NCBI GenBank assembly: GCA_052390275.1
Contig: JBQTHD010000005.1
Location: forward strand, 1 to 19,413
Length of the DNA stretch: 19,413 nt
DNA from: JBQTHD01 sp052390275
GTDB lineage: Bacteria; Actinomycetota; Acidimicrobiia; Acidimicrobiales; AC-14
Direction of reading: 5' to 3'
Shown here: piece by piece, positions 1 to 6,942 of the stretch
How positions within the stretch are numbered: the stretch's first letter is position 1
Layout of the letters: every line of letters starts with the position of its first letter
The notes under the pieces: generated by a model
Database searches by the model: none
What the model was told of the DNA's origin: nothing
The model's input: only the letters and a program-made list of their open reading frames with translations
Position numbers and translations under genes: made by a program

Positions 1-349
1 CTGCCGATACAGACTCCAAGCCAACGATCTGGGTGGGAACCATGCGATTGGTCGTGGTGCCATCGCCGAGTTGGCCGCTGAAGTTCGACCCCCAACCAAA
101 GACCGTGCCGTCGAAGCGACGAGCCAAAGAGTGGCTGCTACCGGCGGCCACCGAGACGATGGCGGGCGGGGTGGAGGCGATGGGGAGCGGTTCGGGTACC
201 GACCTGGGAAGAACAGGAAGATCGGCGCTGATCGTTAGCAGCAGCAACAGGACGAGCAAGCGCCGCAACCGGTGGCCTACACGTCGAATCGCTGTGCCTT
301 GGCGTCCATCCGGCCCGCTGCAGATAGCAGATCCCGGACCTGCACTCAT
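1..349 (-). CDS. RCC1-repeat secreted protein, 3' part cut by window edge
   Basis: The open frame starts at ATG 349 and runs off the left edge after 116 codons without a stop. A GGGGGA stretch four bases upstream suits this start; ATG 361 is in frame and is the alternative. Residues 21-30 are basic (IRRVGHRLRR), and LLVLLLLLTI follows, so this looks like a signal peptide or N-terminal anchor. From about residue 65 the protein reads IVSVAAGSSHSLARRFDGTV, then GWGSNFSGQLGDGTTTNR. This is the classic RCC1 (regulator of chromosome condensation) blade, including the VAAGSSHSLA signature. Bacterial RCC1 proteins form seven-bladed propellers, usually extracytoplasmic and of unknown ligand. The gene lies 75 bp downstream of the beta-helix gene on the same strand and may share its transcript. 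The family call is secure; the function is unknown. Confidence 0.85.
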   Translation of the reverse strand, partial: MSAGPGSAICSGPDGRQGTAIRRVGHRLRRLLVLLLLLTISADLPVLPRSVPEPLPIASTPPAIVSVAAGSSHSLARRFDGTVFGWGSNFSGQLGDGTTTNRMVPTQIVGLESVSA

Positions 350-424
350 TATGTCCCCCATGCCTCGATAAGAACCCCTGCCAGGTGAATAATCGCGCCG
401 ATTGCGCTCGTTATCCGGAGAACT

Positions 425-1630
425 TCAGCCAGCGGTCTGGTCCACGTCGATGAGGTTGGCGGCTAGGACGTTGGCATCCAGGGTGGCGATGAGCCCGGAC
501 ATTTTGATGCCGGCCTGGCCGTTGTGATCCAGGCGGTTGCCGGCCACCCGGGTCTTGATGCCGGCCGAGGCTGGGGAGGTGGCCACCAGGGACAGCCCGT
601 GGACCCGGTTGGCACTGAGCAGATTGTCGGTCACTGCCACCTCGCCCACCGGTTCAGCCACCTCGATGCCCGACTCGTTGGCCCAGGCCCGGTTGGCCTC
701 CAGGGAGGACGACCCGCTGGCCCTCACCGCCAGGCCGGCCCGGGCGTTCCGCCAGGTCTGGTTGGAGCGCAAGGTCACCTCCGACGATCCGCCCTCGGCG
801 GAGATGCCGTCACCGCCGTTGCCCACGGCCCTGTTCTCCTCGATCACCGCCGAGGCGCAACCCCGCAGGCTGATACCGGCGCCCCCATTGGAGCGGAACG
901 TCGACGAGCGGACGTCCAGGCGTTGGCAGGGCCCGGCAACGCGAAGCCCGTCGGCGGCAGAGGTCTCAAAGACCGACTCGCGCACCACCAGGCCGGCGCC
1001 GGCCACCAGGGCGCCCACCCGCCCCCCGGTGACGGTGCTGGAGGTGACGGTGCCGCTCGATCCCGCGCCCAACCAGGCCAGGCCACTGGTGGGGCCGTCG
1101 CCGAAGCCCAGCATCTGGACCTGCGAACCCACCACTCCCATCCACCCGCCGGAGACGGCCTGAAGATAGGCCCGGCCGTCGGCCACCTCGACATCGGGCC
1201 CGCCCCGGGCCGGGTCCCAGGAGCTGACCAGGCTGTCGATCAGGGCCAGCTCCCCGCCCTGAGCCTGAATCCACACCGACCGACTGGCCCCCGACACCAG
1301 GCGCAGTTCCTCGTCGCGAATCTCCAACCGGGCCCCCGGTCCCACGCGGACCGGTTGGGATAGAAGCCACACGGAGTTCCGTCCCCGGCGCAACGCCCCC
1401 CGGTGACCCGCCGACGCCGCCAACCGGGCCAGAGTGTCTAGGTCGGCGTTGCCGGCCGCCAGCACCAGCACGTCCCCGGCCATCCCCCGCTCGGTGCTCA
1501 GGGAGGCTCCCCGGCCGGGGGCCAGGCCGAGGATCACCAGCCCGGCACTGACCACCAAAGCGACGCCGACCAGGATCGCGACCGAACGGGCTCCGGCCGT
1601 GTAGGTCCGGGATGAACTCCCCGGGCCCAT
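425..1630 (-). CDS. Membrane-anchored right-handed beta-helix protein, AlgG-like, no catalytic motif
   Basis: The protein has 401 residues. A short basic N-terminus is followed by one hydrophobic segment (about residues 16-38), so it is probably a type II membrane protein with its body outside. From about 190 to 390 it is built of short parallel-beta-helix turns with recurring N-G-G-x-G-I and N-x-x-x-x-N patterns, for example SNGGAGISL, GNGGDGISA and NARAGLAV. Residues 120-190 align by eye with the upstream neighbour: both have VADGR followed by an aromatic residue. That segment resembles the middle of AlgG-type mannuronan C5-epimerases. Where the neighbour has its DPH motif, this protein has VAGP, so epimerase activity is unlikely. 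Its start lies 3 bp after the neighbour's stop, indicating one operon and perhaps tandem duplication. It could bind or shape polysaccharide; that role is inferred. Confidence 0.8.
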   Translation of the reverse strand: MGPGSSSRTYTAGARSVAILVGVALVVSAGLVILGLAPGRGASLSTERGMAGDVLVLAAGNADLDTLARLAASAGHRGALRRGRNSVWLLSQPVRVGPGARLEIRDEELRLVSGASRSVWIQAQGGELALIDSLVSSWDPARGGPDVEVADGRAYLQAVSGGWMGVVGSQVQMLGFGDGPTSGLAWLGAGSSGTVTSSTVTGGRVGALVAGAGLVVRESVFETSAADGLRVAGPCQRLDVRSSTFRSNGGAGISLRGCASAVIEENRAVGNGGDGISAEGGSSEVTLRSNQTWRNARAGLAVRASGSSSLEANRAWANESGIEVAEPVGEVAVTDNLLSANRVHGLSLVATSPASAGIKTRVAGNRLDHNGQAGIKMSGLIATLDANVLAANLIDVDQTAG

Positions 1631-1633
1631 GGG

Positions 1634-3508
1634 TCAGCCCACCCCCACCCTCACCGCCGGCGCATGAGTGGCCGCGACCAAGGGAGGGTTTGGAGGCAGC
1701 GCCCGGCGAGCCCGGCCCCGGCGGTGAACCGACCGCCGGTACAGGCCGAGCCGGACCTTGGCCACCACCTGAAGCAACCCGGCCACTAGCAATGCGGCGA
1801 TTCCGAGCAGAGGCAATGGTGACCGGGCCCCACCCCCAACCTGCGCCCGGGAGGCATCGACGGTGGAGTCCACCGTCTCCACCCACCCGTCCTCTTCGAC
1901 CACCAGGCCGCGGTTCGTAGCCGATATCTCCATCTTGTCCAGTTCGGCGATGCCGGTGGCCCGGACCAGAACCCCGTCGGCCACGTCGGTGACTTTCACC
2001 GCCACCAGACGGACGAAGGTGCGAACGTCGAATCCCCGCCGGCCGCCGGAGATGGTTCCCCCGGTCACCGACGTCCTAGGGGCCTCGAGGATCATGCCCG
2101 TCAACCGGGTGGAGGTGACCTTATTGTCGACCAGCGTGAGGTCGTGGGCTCCGCCATAGGCCCAGATTCCCGTCTCCGCCCGTTCTACGGTGTTGCGCGT
2201 AACCACGTTTCCACCAGCGCCCGGTTGGTTTATCCGGATTCCAACGTCGTGGTTGCGGACCACATTGTCCGACACCACGTTCGTGGCCGATCCGTGAATG
2301 GTGATGCCGTCGCCGCCGTTGGCCTCCACCAGGTTGGCCTCCACCCGGTTGCGGTCCGAAGCCCGGTCCAGGACGATCCCACTGCCCCCGTTCTTATATG
2401 AATGATTGTTTCGCATGACGCTGTCAGTAACGTCGGCGGAGACAATGAATCCGTGGCTCCCGTTTCCAAAGGCCTTATTGCCTTCTACCAGGAGGTTGCG
2501 GGTGGATGTGTGGGGGTCGAAACCATAAAAGAGATTGTCCCTGAAGACGTTGTCTATAAAACTAACATCGCGGGCGCGGTCGGTGAACACCCCGAAGAAG
2601 TTGAACGCGAACAGAGACTCCTTTGCGAATCCTGACGTATCTGCTCCCCAGTTGACCCCATACCCGGACGTTCGATCCGCACCGAGGTACAAAAACTCGC
2701 TGCCGCCGACCTCCAACCGGGAACCGTCTGAGTACAAGATGAACGGCCTTCCGTCAGCGACGTTGGTATCGGGTCCGCTCCCGTCCGCCGCCCAACCACT
2801 GACCCGCAGACCGCTGAAGCGGGCGGTCGCTCCCTGGCCCCCCATGAACACTCCGGGGAGGTCGAGGAGGCGGATCTCGCGCACCGCCGGGGCAGCGGCT
2901 TCGATGGTGATGCCCTGGGCGGAGACAATGGCGGCACCCACGGCGAAGACCCCGGGGCTGGTCTGGGTCACCCATGGCGACCCCACCGGCCCCGAGCCGG
3001 CCAGCCCCGAGCCGGCCAGCAAGGACGCCACGTCCTCGAATCGATAGGTCGACTGGCCCGGGCTCACCAGGAGCCGACCCACCAGCCGCCCACCGGCCAC
3101 CAGTTCCAGGCGGCCGACCTTGACGTGAACGGCCCGGAACTCCGCCGGCCGGCTGCACGGGTACTTGACCAGCCGGAACGGTCGGATCTTGATCAGGTTC
3201 CGGGCCGAACTGGTTCCCTCGTAGAGGCGGCCCCCCGCGTCGTCGGTGGTGCCGCCCTCGTAGGCGCATCCGTCGTCGACCGGAGCCGCCTGCGCATGGG
3301 CCGGCGCATGCGCCCTCAGGGGGCCGAATCCGACCAGGGCAGCGATGGCCACGACCAGCAGCAGTCCCCGTCCAACCGGGGCCAGTGCTCGCCAAAGCTC
3401 CGGCGGGCAACCCCTATGGCAAGAACATAAATCGAGGGTACGACGGGGGCCCCCGACCCAATCGTCAAGCCACCGGATAACAGATGTTGGTCTGATGTTC
3501 TTCAGCAT
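1634..3508 (-). CDS. AlgG-like right-handed beta-helix protein, putative polysaccharide C5-epimerase
   Basis: I chose ATG 3508 (624 residues), preceded by GGAAAAGAA; ATG 3568 is in frame and would add 20 residues. A hydrophobic segment at 46-62 with AHA sites near 70 suggests export. A second span at about 565-583 followed by a strongly basic tail suggests a C-terminal membrane anchor, which places the body outside the cell. The body is a long parallel beta-helix. Residues 328-334 read YGFDPHT, followed by HGFIVSADV and SGIVLDR. This order matches mannuronan C5-epimerase AlgG (YGIDPHD, HGIIISREV, SGLVIDR, from memory), which converts mannuronate to guluronate in the nascent chain. The catalytic-type His is kept (H333). 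The fourth motif residue is Thr rather than Asp, and the position of AlgG's charge-neutralising Arg is Ala358. The substrate is therefore probably not ordinary alginate. Family match is good; activity is inferred. Confidence 0.82.
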   Translation of the reverse strand: MLKNIRPTSVIRWLDDWVGGPRRTLDLCSCHRGCPPELWRALAPVGRGLLLVVAIAALVGFGPLRAHAPAHAQAAPVDDGCAYEGGTTDDAGGRLYEGTSSARNLIKIRPFRLVKYPCSRPAEFRAVHVKVGRLELVAGGRLVGRLLVSPGQSTYRFEDVASLLAGSGLAGSGPVGSPWVTQTSPGVFAVGAAIVSAQGITIEAAAPAVREIRLLDLPGVFMGGQGATARFSGLRVSGWAADGSGPDTNVADGRPFILYSDGSRLEVGGSEFLYLGADRTSGYGVNWGADTSGFAKESLFAFNFFGVFTDRARDVSFIDNVFRDNLFYGFDPHTSTRNLLVEGNKAFGNGSHGFIVSADVTDSVMRNNHSYKNGGSGIVLDRASDRNRVEANLVEANGGDGITIHGSATNVVSDNVVRNHDVGIRINQPGAGGNVVTRNTVERAETGIWAYGGAHDLTLVDNKVTSTRLTGMILEAPRTSVTGGTISGGRRGFDVRTFVRLVAVKVTDVADGVLVRATGIAELDKMEISATNRGLVVEEDGWVETVDSTVDASRAQVGGGARSPLPLLGIAALLVAGLLQVVAKVRLGLYRRSVHRRGRARRALPPNPPLVAATHAPAVRVGVG

Positions 3509-3647
3509 TTCTTTTCCGACCCCAGCTGTCGGCTCATGATTAGCACGGTACCAGCCATTTCTTCCCATCTTTGATCCAGATCATGAGCCGTACCTCTGCT
3601 GCAATCTGCGCTACCACTCGGAACGGCCACAATGCAACGGTATCGAC

Positions 3648-3660
3648 CGTGGAGTCCACG
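3648..3660. repeat. Near-palindrome CGTGGA-G-TCCACG
   Basis: Two 6-bp arms are separated by a single base. The 11-bp core GTGGAGTCCAC occurs again inside the beta-helix gene at 1863-1873, where it is extended to 9-bp arms (1859-1877). This could be an operator half-site pair, or chance in GC-rich DNA. Confidence 0.35.
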
Positions 3661-3671
3661 CCGCAGAACAG

Positions 3672-3728
3672 ATGAACGGATGCCAACCGTTTCCATAAAG
3701 GGTCCTTTACTCGCTACCAACCGTTCAT
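3672..3728. repeat. Spaced inverted repeat ATGAACGG / CCGTTCAT
   Basis: Two perfect 8-bp arms (3672-3679 and 3721-3728) are separated by 41 bp. The right arm overlaps the second copy of the CCAACCGTT direct repeat and the weak plus-strand promoter-like sequence. It may be a pair of regulator sites; no regulator is encoded nearby. Confidence 0.35.
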
Positions 3729-3749
3729 ACGATCGATGTCTACTGGATT

Positions 3750-3774
3750 GATTGGGACGGTAAGCATCCCAATC
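3750..3774 (+). repeat. Perfect stem-loop GATTGGGA / TCCCAATC
   Basis: Two perfect 8-bp arms flank a 9-base loop. The structure ends 54 bases before the dehydrogenase start codon, so it probably lies in that mRNA's leader if transcription begins near 3735-3745. No run of T follows it, so it is not an obvious terminator. It could be an operator or a leader hairpin. Confidence 0.45.
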
Positions 3775-3828
3775 TCGCATTGCGACGTCGGCGATTCGCC
3801 GGCTGGGGACCCATGGAAAGGTGAGCCT

Positions 3829-4869
3829 GTGGCATCTGTGCTGGTGATCGGGGCAGGGGTGGTGGGGGCGGCGACGGGTGCGGCCCTGGCCGGCCGGGGG
3901 CACAACGTGCGCTTTGTCGACATCGACGCCCGCCGGGTGAGCGAACTGATCGGCGCCGGTTTCGACGCCACCACCACACTCTCCCTGGGACGCAGCCTCC
4001 GATCCAACGGGGACAACGGGTTGCCGTCGCCCATGCCGGAGGTGATCTTCCTGGCGGTGCCCACCCCCAACCGCGGGCATTGCTACGACCTCGGGTACCT
4101 CCGCGCCGCCGTTGGGTCCCTGGGCGCAGCCCTGGCCTCCTATCGAAGCGCCGACCCCCGAAACATCAACAACCTCGATGATCGGGATGGGTTCGTCGCC
4201 CCCATCGTGGCCGTGCGATCCACCGTGCCACCGGGAACCACCGACACCGTGGTCACCACCCTCCTGGAAGAGGCAACCGGGACCACAGAGGGTGAACTGT
4301 TCCTGACCGCCTCCACCCCGGAGTTTCTGCGGGCCACCACCGCTGCCGACGACGCCGCCGCTCCGTGGATGACCGTCATCGGAGCCCGCCGACCCCAGGC
4401 CCGCGAGCGGCTCACCCAGCTTTTCGAGCCCTTTGGTGGGGAGTTGGTGGTCTTCGACGACCCGGTCACCTCCGAGATGATCAAGTGCGTCCACAACGTC
4501 TTCAACGCCGCGAAGATCAGTTTCTGGAACGAGATGTGGACGGTGTGCCGGGCCTTGGGAATCGATCCCGACCAGGTGGCCACGACGGTGGCCCGCTCGG
4601 CCGAGGGGTCCTTCAACCCCTTCTACGGAATCCGGGGCGGGGCTCCCTTCGGTGGGGCCTGCCTGCCCAAGGACAGCGCCGGGTTTCTGGGTGTCGGGGC
4701 CGACTTGGGACTTCACCTTCGGGTCACCCGTGCGGCCGTCGAGGTGAACGACGACATCGCCCGCCTGGTGGGCCAGGAGTTGGACGTGGCCGCCGACTCC
4801 CCCGGCTGGGCCGCGGTCGCTGGGCGGCCCGAGCCGGCGGTGGCCGCGCCCGCTCCAATCTGGACCTGA
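3829..4869 (+). CDS. UDP-glucose/GDP-mannose dehydrogenase family protein lacking the C-terminal domain
   Basis: This family oxidises the C6 hydroxyl of a nucleotide sugar to a carboxylate in two NAD-dependent steps, supplying uronic acids for polysaccharides. GTG 3829 is chosen because AAAGGTGA precedes it and the next residues, ASVLVIGAGVVG, begin the Rossmann fold directly; an in-frame ATG at 3736 would add an unlikely 31 residues. Visible motifs are GAGVVG (8-13), STVPPGTTD (131-139), STPEFLR (162-168), the catalytic-type Lys219 in EMIKCVHNVFNAAK, and the nucleophile Cys278 in FGGACLPKD. The central domain ends normally, but the UDP-binding C-terminal domain (about 100 residues in family members) is missing: the protein stops at residue 346 after a Pro/Ala-rich tail. 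There is no room for that domain before the synthase gene. The product may be UDP-GlcA, GDP-ManA or another acid; the sequence does not decide. Confidence 0.88.
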   Translation: MASVLVIGAGVVGAATGAALAGRGHNVRFVDIDARRVSELIGAGFDATTTLSLGRSLRSNGDNGLPSPMPEVIFLAVPTPNRGHCYDLGYLRAAVGSLGAALASYRSADPRNINNLDDRDGFVAPIVAVRSTVPPGTTDTVVTTLLEEATGTTEGELFLTASTPEFLRATTAADDAAAPWMTVIGARRPQARERLTQLFEPFGGELVVFDDPVTSEMIKCVHNVFNAAKISFWNEMWTVCRALGIDPDQVATTVARSAEGSFNPFYGIRGGAPFGGACLPKDSAGFLGVGADLGLHLRVTRAAVEVNDDIARLVGQELDVAADSPGWAAVAGRPEPAVAAPAPIWT

Positions 4870-4929
4870 TGGGCCCACTGGACCCAGCGGGCCCCGTTGC
4901 CCCATTGGGCACTGGTCAAAAGCCCTGTC

Positions 4930-6132
4930 GTGCCCCTGGCTGAGATCGCCTACCTGGTTCCCATAGGGATCCTGGGTGTAATCCGGTGGCTCTGCTGGTT
5001 TGTCCGCCGGTTCCCGGCGGTGTTCTACCGGCCGTTCACCACCGGGTTCTCCCAACCCCTGACGGTGGTGGTGCCGGTCTACCAGGAGGACCCCGTCATG
5101 TTCCGCCGGGCACTGCGGTCCTGGCTGATCAACCCGGTCTTCGAGGTGATCCTGGTCATCGACATCACCGACAGGGCCTGCGCCACCATTGCCGCCCAGG
5201 CCGCGGCCCGGCTACGAGGCCGGGTCCGGGTGATCGAGACCGACGTGCCCGGCAAGCGCGACGCCCTGTGCAAGGGTTGGAACGCGGCCCGAACGCCTCT
5301 GGTGGCTCTGGTCGACTCGGACACGGTGTGGGCCGACGACGTCTGCCGCCTGGTTTGCGAGCCCTTCGCCGATCCCCGGGTCGGAGGGGTGGGCACCCGC
5401 CAGAACGTCTACTCGCCCCACGGCCTGTGGCAGCGCCTGGCCGACTGGTATCTCGACGCCCGCTACTTCGACGAGATCGCCGGCCAGACAGTGCTGGGCC
5501 AGGCGGTCTCGTGCCTGTCGGGGCGCACCGCCGTCTATCGGCGCCGGATCCTGCTTGCGATTCAGGACGACTTCATGAACGAGCGCTTCATGGGGGTTCC
5601 ATGCATGTCCGGCGACGACAAGAGGCTGACCAGCCTGACCATCGCCGCTGGCCACCGCACCGTGTTGCAACGCTCGGCGCGGGTCTGGTCCACCTTTCCG
5701 TCCCAGACGCGCGTGTTCTTCCGCCAGCGGGTGCGCTGGGCCCGAAACACCTGGCGCAGTGACCTGCGGGCGCTTTTCGGGGGATGGGTGTGGCGCCATC
5801 CCTTCCTGGCCTTCGGGATGATCGACAAGGCCGCCAGCAGCATCACCCTTTTGGTCTCGGCCGCCTTCATGATCCTGGCCATCGCCGGGGGTCACTGGGC
5901 CACGGTGGGCATCCTGGGCGGGTGGTGGCTGCTGAGCCGTTCGGTCAAGGCACTCCCCCACCTCGAGCGACGGCCGGCCGACGTGGTCCTGATCCCTGCC
6001 TTCATCCTGGTCAGCTTTCTGATGGCCCTTGTCAAGCTGTGGGCCCTGGCCACAGTCAGGACCCAGCGCTGGCTGACCCGCCAGGTGGCCGTGGTCGACG
6101 GCCAGGTGGTTAGAACCGGCCCGGCGAGTTGA
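4930..6132 (+). CDS. Hyaluronan-synthase-like membrane glycosyltransferase, family 2
   Basis: This is a processive-type inverting transferase that should polymerise a nucleotide-activated sugar at the membrane and export the chain. GTG 4930 (400 residues) places the start just before the first membrane span; TTG 4897 is an alternative, and neither has a clear ribosome-binding site. A hydrophobic segment (about 5-25) precedes the GT-A domain, which opens PLTVVVPVYQED. The nucleotide and metal motif is VDSD (128-131). The acceptor region is SGRTAVYRR, the catalytic GDD is at 228-230 in SGDDKRLT, and QRVRW is at 266-270. This set, in this order, is shared by hyaluronan synthase, NodC and Alg8-type enzymes. 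Hydrophobic segments near 297-320 and 352-374 fit the C-terminal pore helices. It follows the dehydrogenase gene by 60 bp, suggesting one operon. The exact polymer is unknown. Confidence 0.88.
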   Translation: MPLAEIAYLVPIGILGVIRWLCWFVRRFPAVFYRPFTTGFSQPLTVVVPVYQEDPVMFRRALRSWLINPVFEVILVIDITDRACATIAAQAAARLRGRVRVIETDVPGKRDALCKGWNAARTPLVALVDSDTVWADDVCRLVCEPFADPRVGGVGTRQNVYSPHGLWQRLADWYLDARYFDEIAGQTVLGQAVSCLSGRTAVYRRRILLAIQDDFMNERFMGVPCMSGDDKRLTSLTIAAGHRTVLQRSARVWSTFPSQTRVFFRQRVRWARNTWRSDLRALFGGWVWRHPFLAFGMIDKAASSITLLVSAAFMILAIAGGHWATVGILGGWWLLSRSVKALPHLERRPADVVLIPAFILVSFLMALVKLWALATVRTQRWLTRQVAVVDGQVVRTGPAS

Positions 6133-6134
6133 GA

Positions 6135-6152
6135 CCAGCCCGAAAAGGTTGG
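6135..6152 (+). terminator. Weak hairpin in the convergent gap
   Basis: CCAGCC, a CGAAAA loop and GGTTGG form a 6-bp stem (one G-U pair in the plus-strand RNA). It fills the 21-bp gap between the synthase stop and the dapB stop. No T-run follows, so termination here is only a suggestion. Confidence 0.25.
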
Positions 6153-6153
6153 C

Positions 6154-6942
6154 CTACAAGCCGAGAAGGTGGTCCAGACCGATGGTCAGACCAGGCCGCT
6201 CGGCCACCGCCTTGACCGCCAGCAGCACACCGGGCATGAAGCAGGCCCGGTCATAGGAGTCATGGCGGATGGACAGGCTCTGGCCGGTGGTGCCCAGCAT
6301 GACCTCCTGGTGAGCCACCAGACCCCGGAGCCGGACCGAGTGGACCCGGATCCCCCCAGGCCCCTGTCCACCCCGGGCCCCGGGGACCAGTTCGTTGCGG
6401 GTGGGATCGGCCGACCAGGACTGCGACGCCTGGGCCATCCGCTCGGCGGTGAGCATTGCCGTACCGGAGGGCGCGTCCACCTTGGCGTCGTGGTGGAGTT
6501 CGAGGATCTCGGCCGACTCGAACCAGGGGGCGGCCAGTTCGGCGAATCTCATCATCAACACCGCCCCCACCGCGAAGTTGGGGGCGATGAAGCAGTTGCT
6601 GGAGGTGAACTGCGCGGCCAGGTCCGCCAGGTCCTGGTGGGTCCAACCCGTGGTGCCGACGACCGCGTGGACACCGGCGGCCGCGCACCACGCCAGGTTG
6701 GACCGGGCTGCCTCCAGGTGGGTGAAGTCCACCGCCACCTCAACCCCCGCCGAGACGAGGGCGGAGGAATCAGCGGCCATTGTGACCCCGGCCACGTCCA
6801 CCCCGGTCGCGTGGCGCAGATCCAGGCCGGCGTGGTGGGGGTCCACCGCGGCTGCCAACGCCAGGTCGGGATCGTCGGCTACCGCCTTGCACACCAGCGA
6901 GCCCATCCGACCGGCGGCCCCGAACACCCCTACCCGGATCAT
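6154..6942 (-). CDS. dapB: 4-hydroxy-tetrahydrodipicolinate reductase
   Basis: DapB reduces the product of DapA with NAD(P)H in the diaminopimelate/lysine pathway, which feeds peptidoglycan and lysine synthesis in the cytoplasm. The 262 residues are a normal length. The Rossmann loop is GAAGRMG (8-14), VGTTGW lies at 95-100, and the family signature ELHHDAKVDAPSGTA spans 148-162. It includes catalytic-type His150/His151, Lys154 and the SGT substrate loop. The start codon overlaps the stop of the upstream M16 peptidase gene as ATGA, so translation is probably coupled. It is the last gene of the rpsO-pnp side cluster and ends convergently against the glycosyltransferase gene. Confidence 0.97.
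   Translation of the reverse strand: MIRVGVFGAAGRMGSLVCKAVADDPDLALAAAVDPHHAGLDLRHATGVDVAGVTMAADSSALVSAGVEVAVDFTHLEAARSNLAWCAAAGVHAVVGTTGWTHQDLADLAAQFTSSNCFIAPNFAVGAVLMMRFAELAAPWFESAEILELHHDAKVDAPSGTAMLTAERMAQASQSWSADPTRNELVPGARGGQGPGGIRVHSVRLRGLVAHQEVMLGTTGQSLSIRHDSYDRACFMPGVLLAVKAVAERPGLTIGLDHLLGL

Larger units (their letters stand above)
3509..3828. promoter_or_regulatory. Divergent intergenic region of the polysaccharide locus
   Basis: This 320-bp stretch separates the minus-strand beta-helix operon from the plus-strand dehydrogenase/synthase operon, so it must hold both promoters. It is visibly less GC-rich than the flanking genes. It contains three inverted repeats, listed separately, and a direct repeat CCAACCGTT at 3683-3691 and 3717-3725 (34 bp apart). 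A possible plus-strand promoter is TTTACT, a 16-bp gap, then TACGAT near 3727-3732, but this is a weak match. The last bases, AAAGGTGA just before GTG 3829, are a good ribosome-binding site for the dehydrogenase gene. If the beta-helix gene starts at 3568, the region shrinks to 3569-3828. Confidence 0.5.

Noticed and set aside
524..1363. Long plus-strand open frames (279 and 208 codons) opposite the beta-helix gene
   Set aside because: They are antisense shadows of a GC-rich gene: Pro/Gly/His/Arg-rich, with no domain and no ribosome-binding site, while the minus strand has clear beta-helix repeats and a membrane segment.
3502..5055. 517-codon minus-strand open frame over the dehydrogenase and synthase genes
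   Set aside because: The plus strand carries clear Rossmann, Cys-active-site and family-2 glycosyltransferase motifs. The antisense frame is low-complexity and would overlap two real genes and the promoter region.
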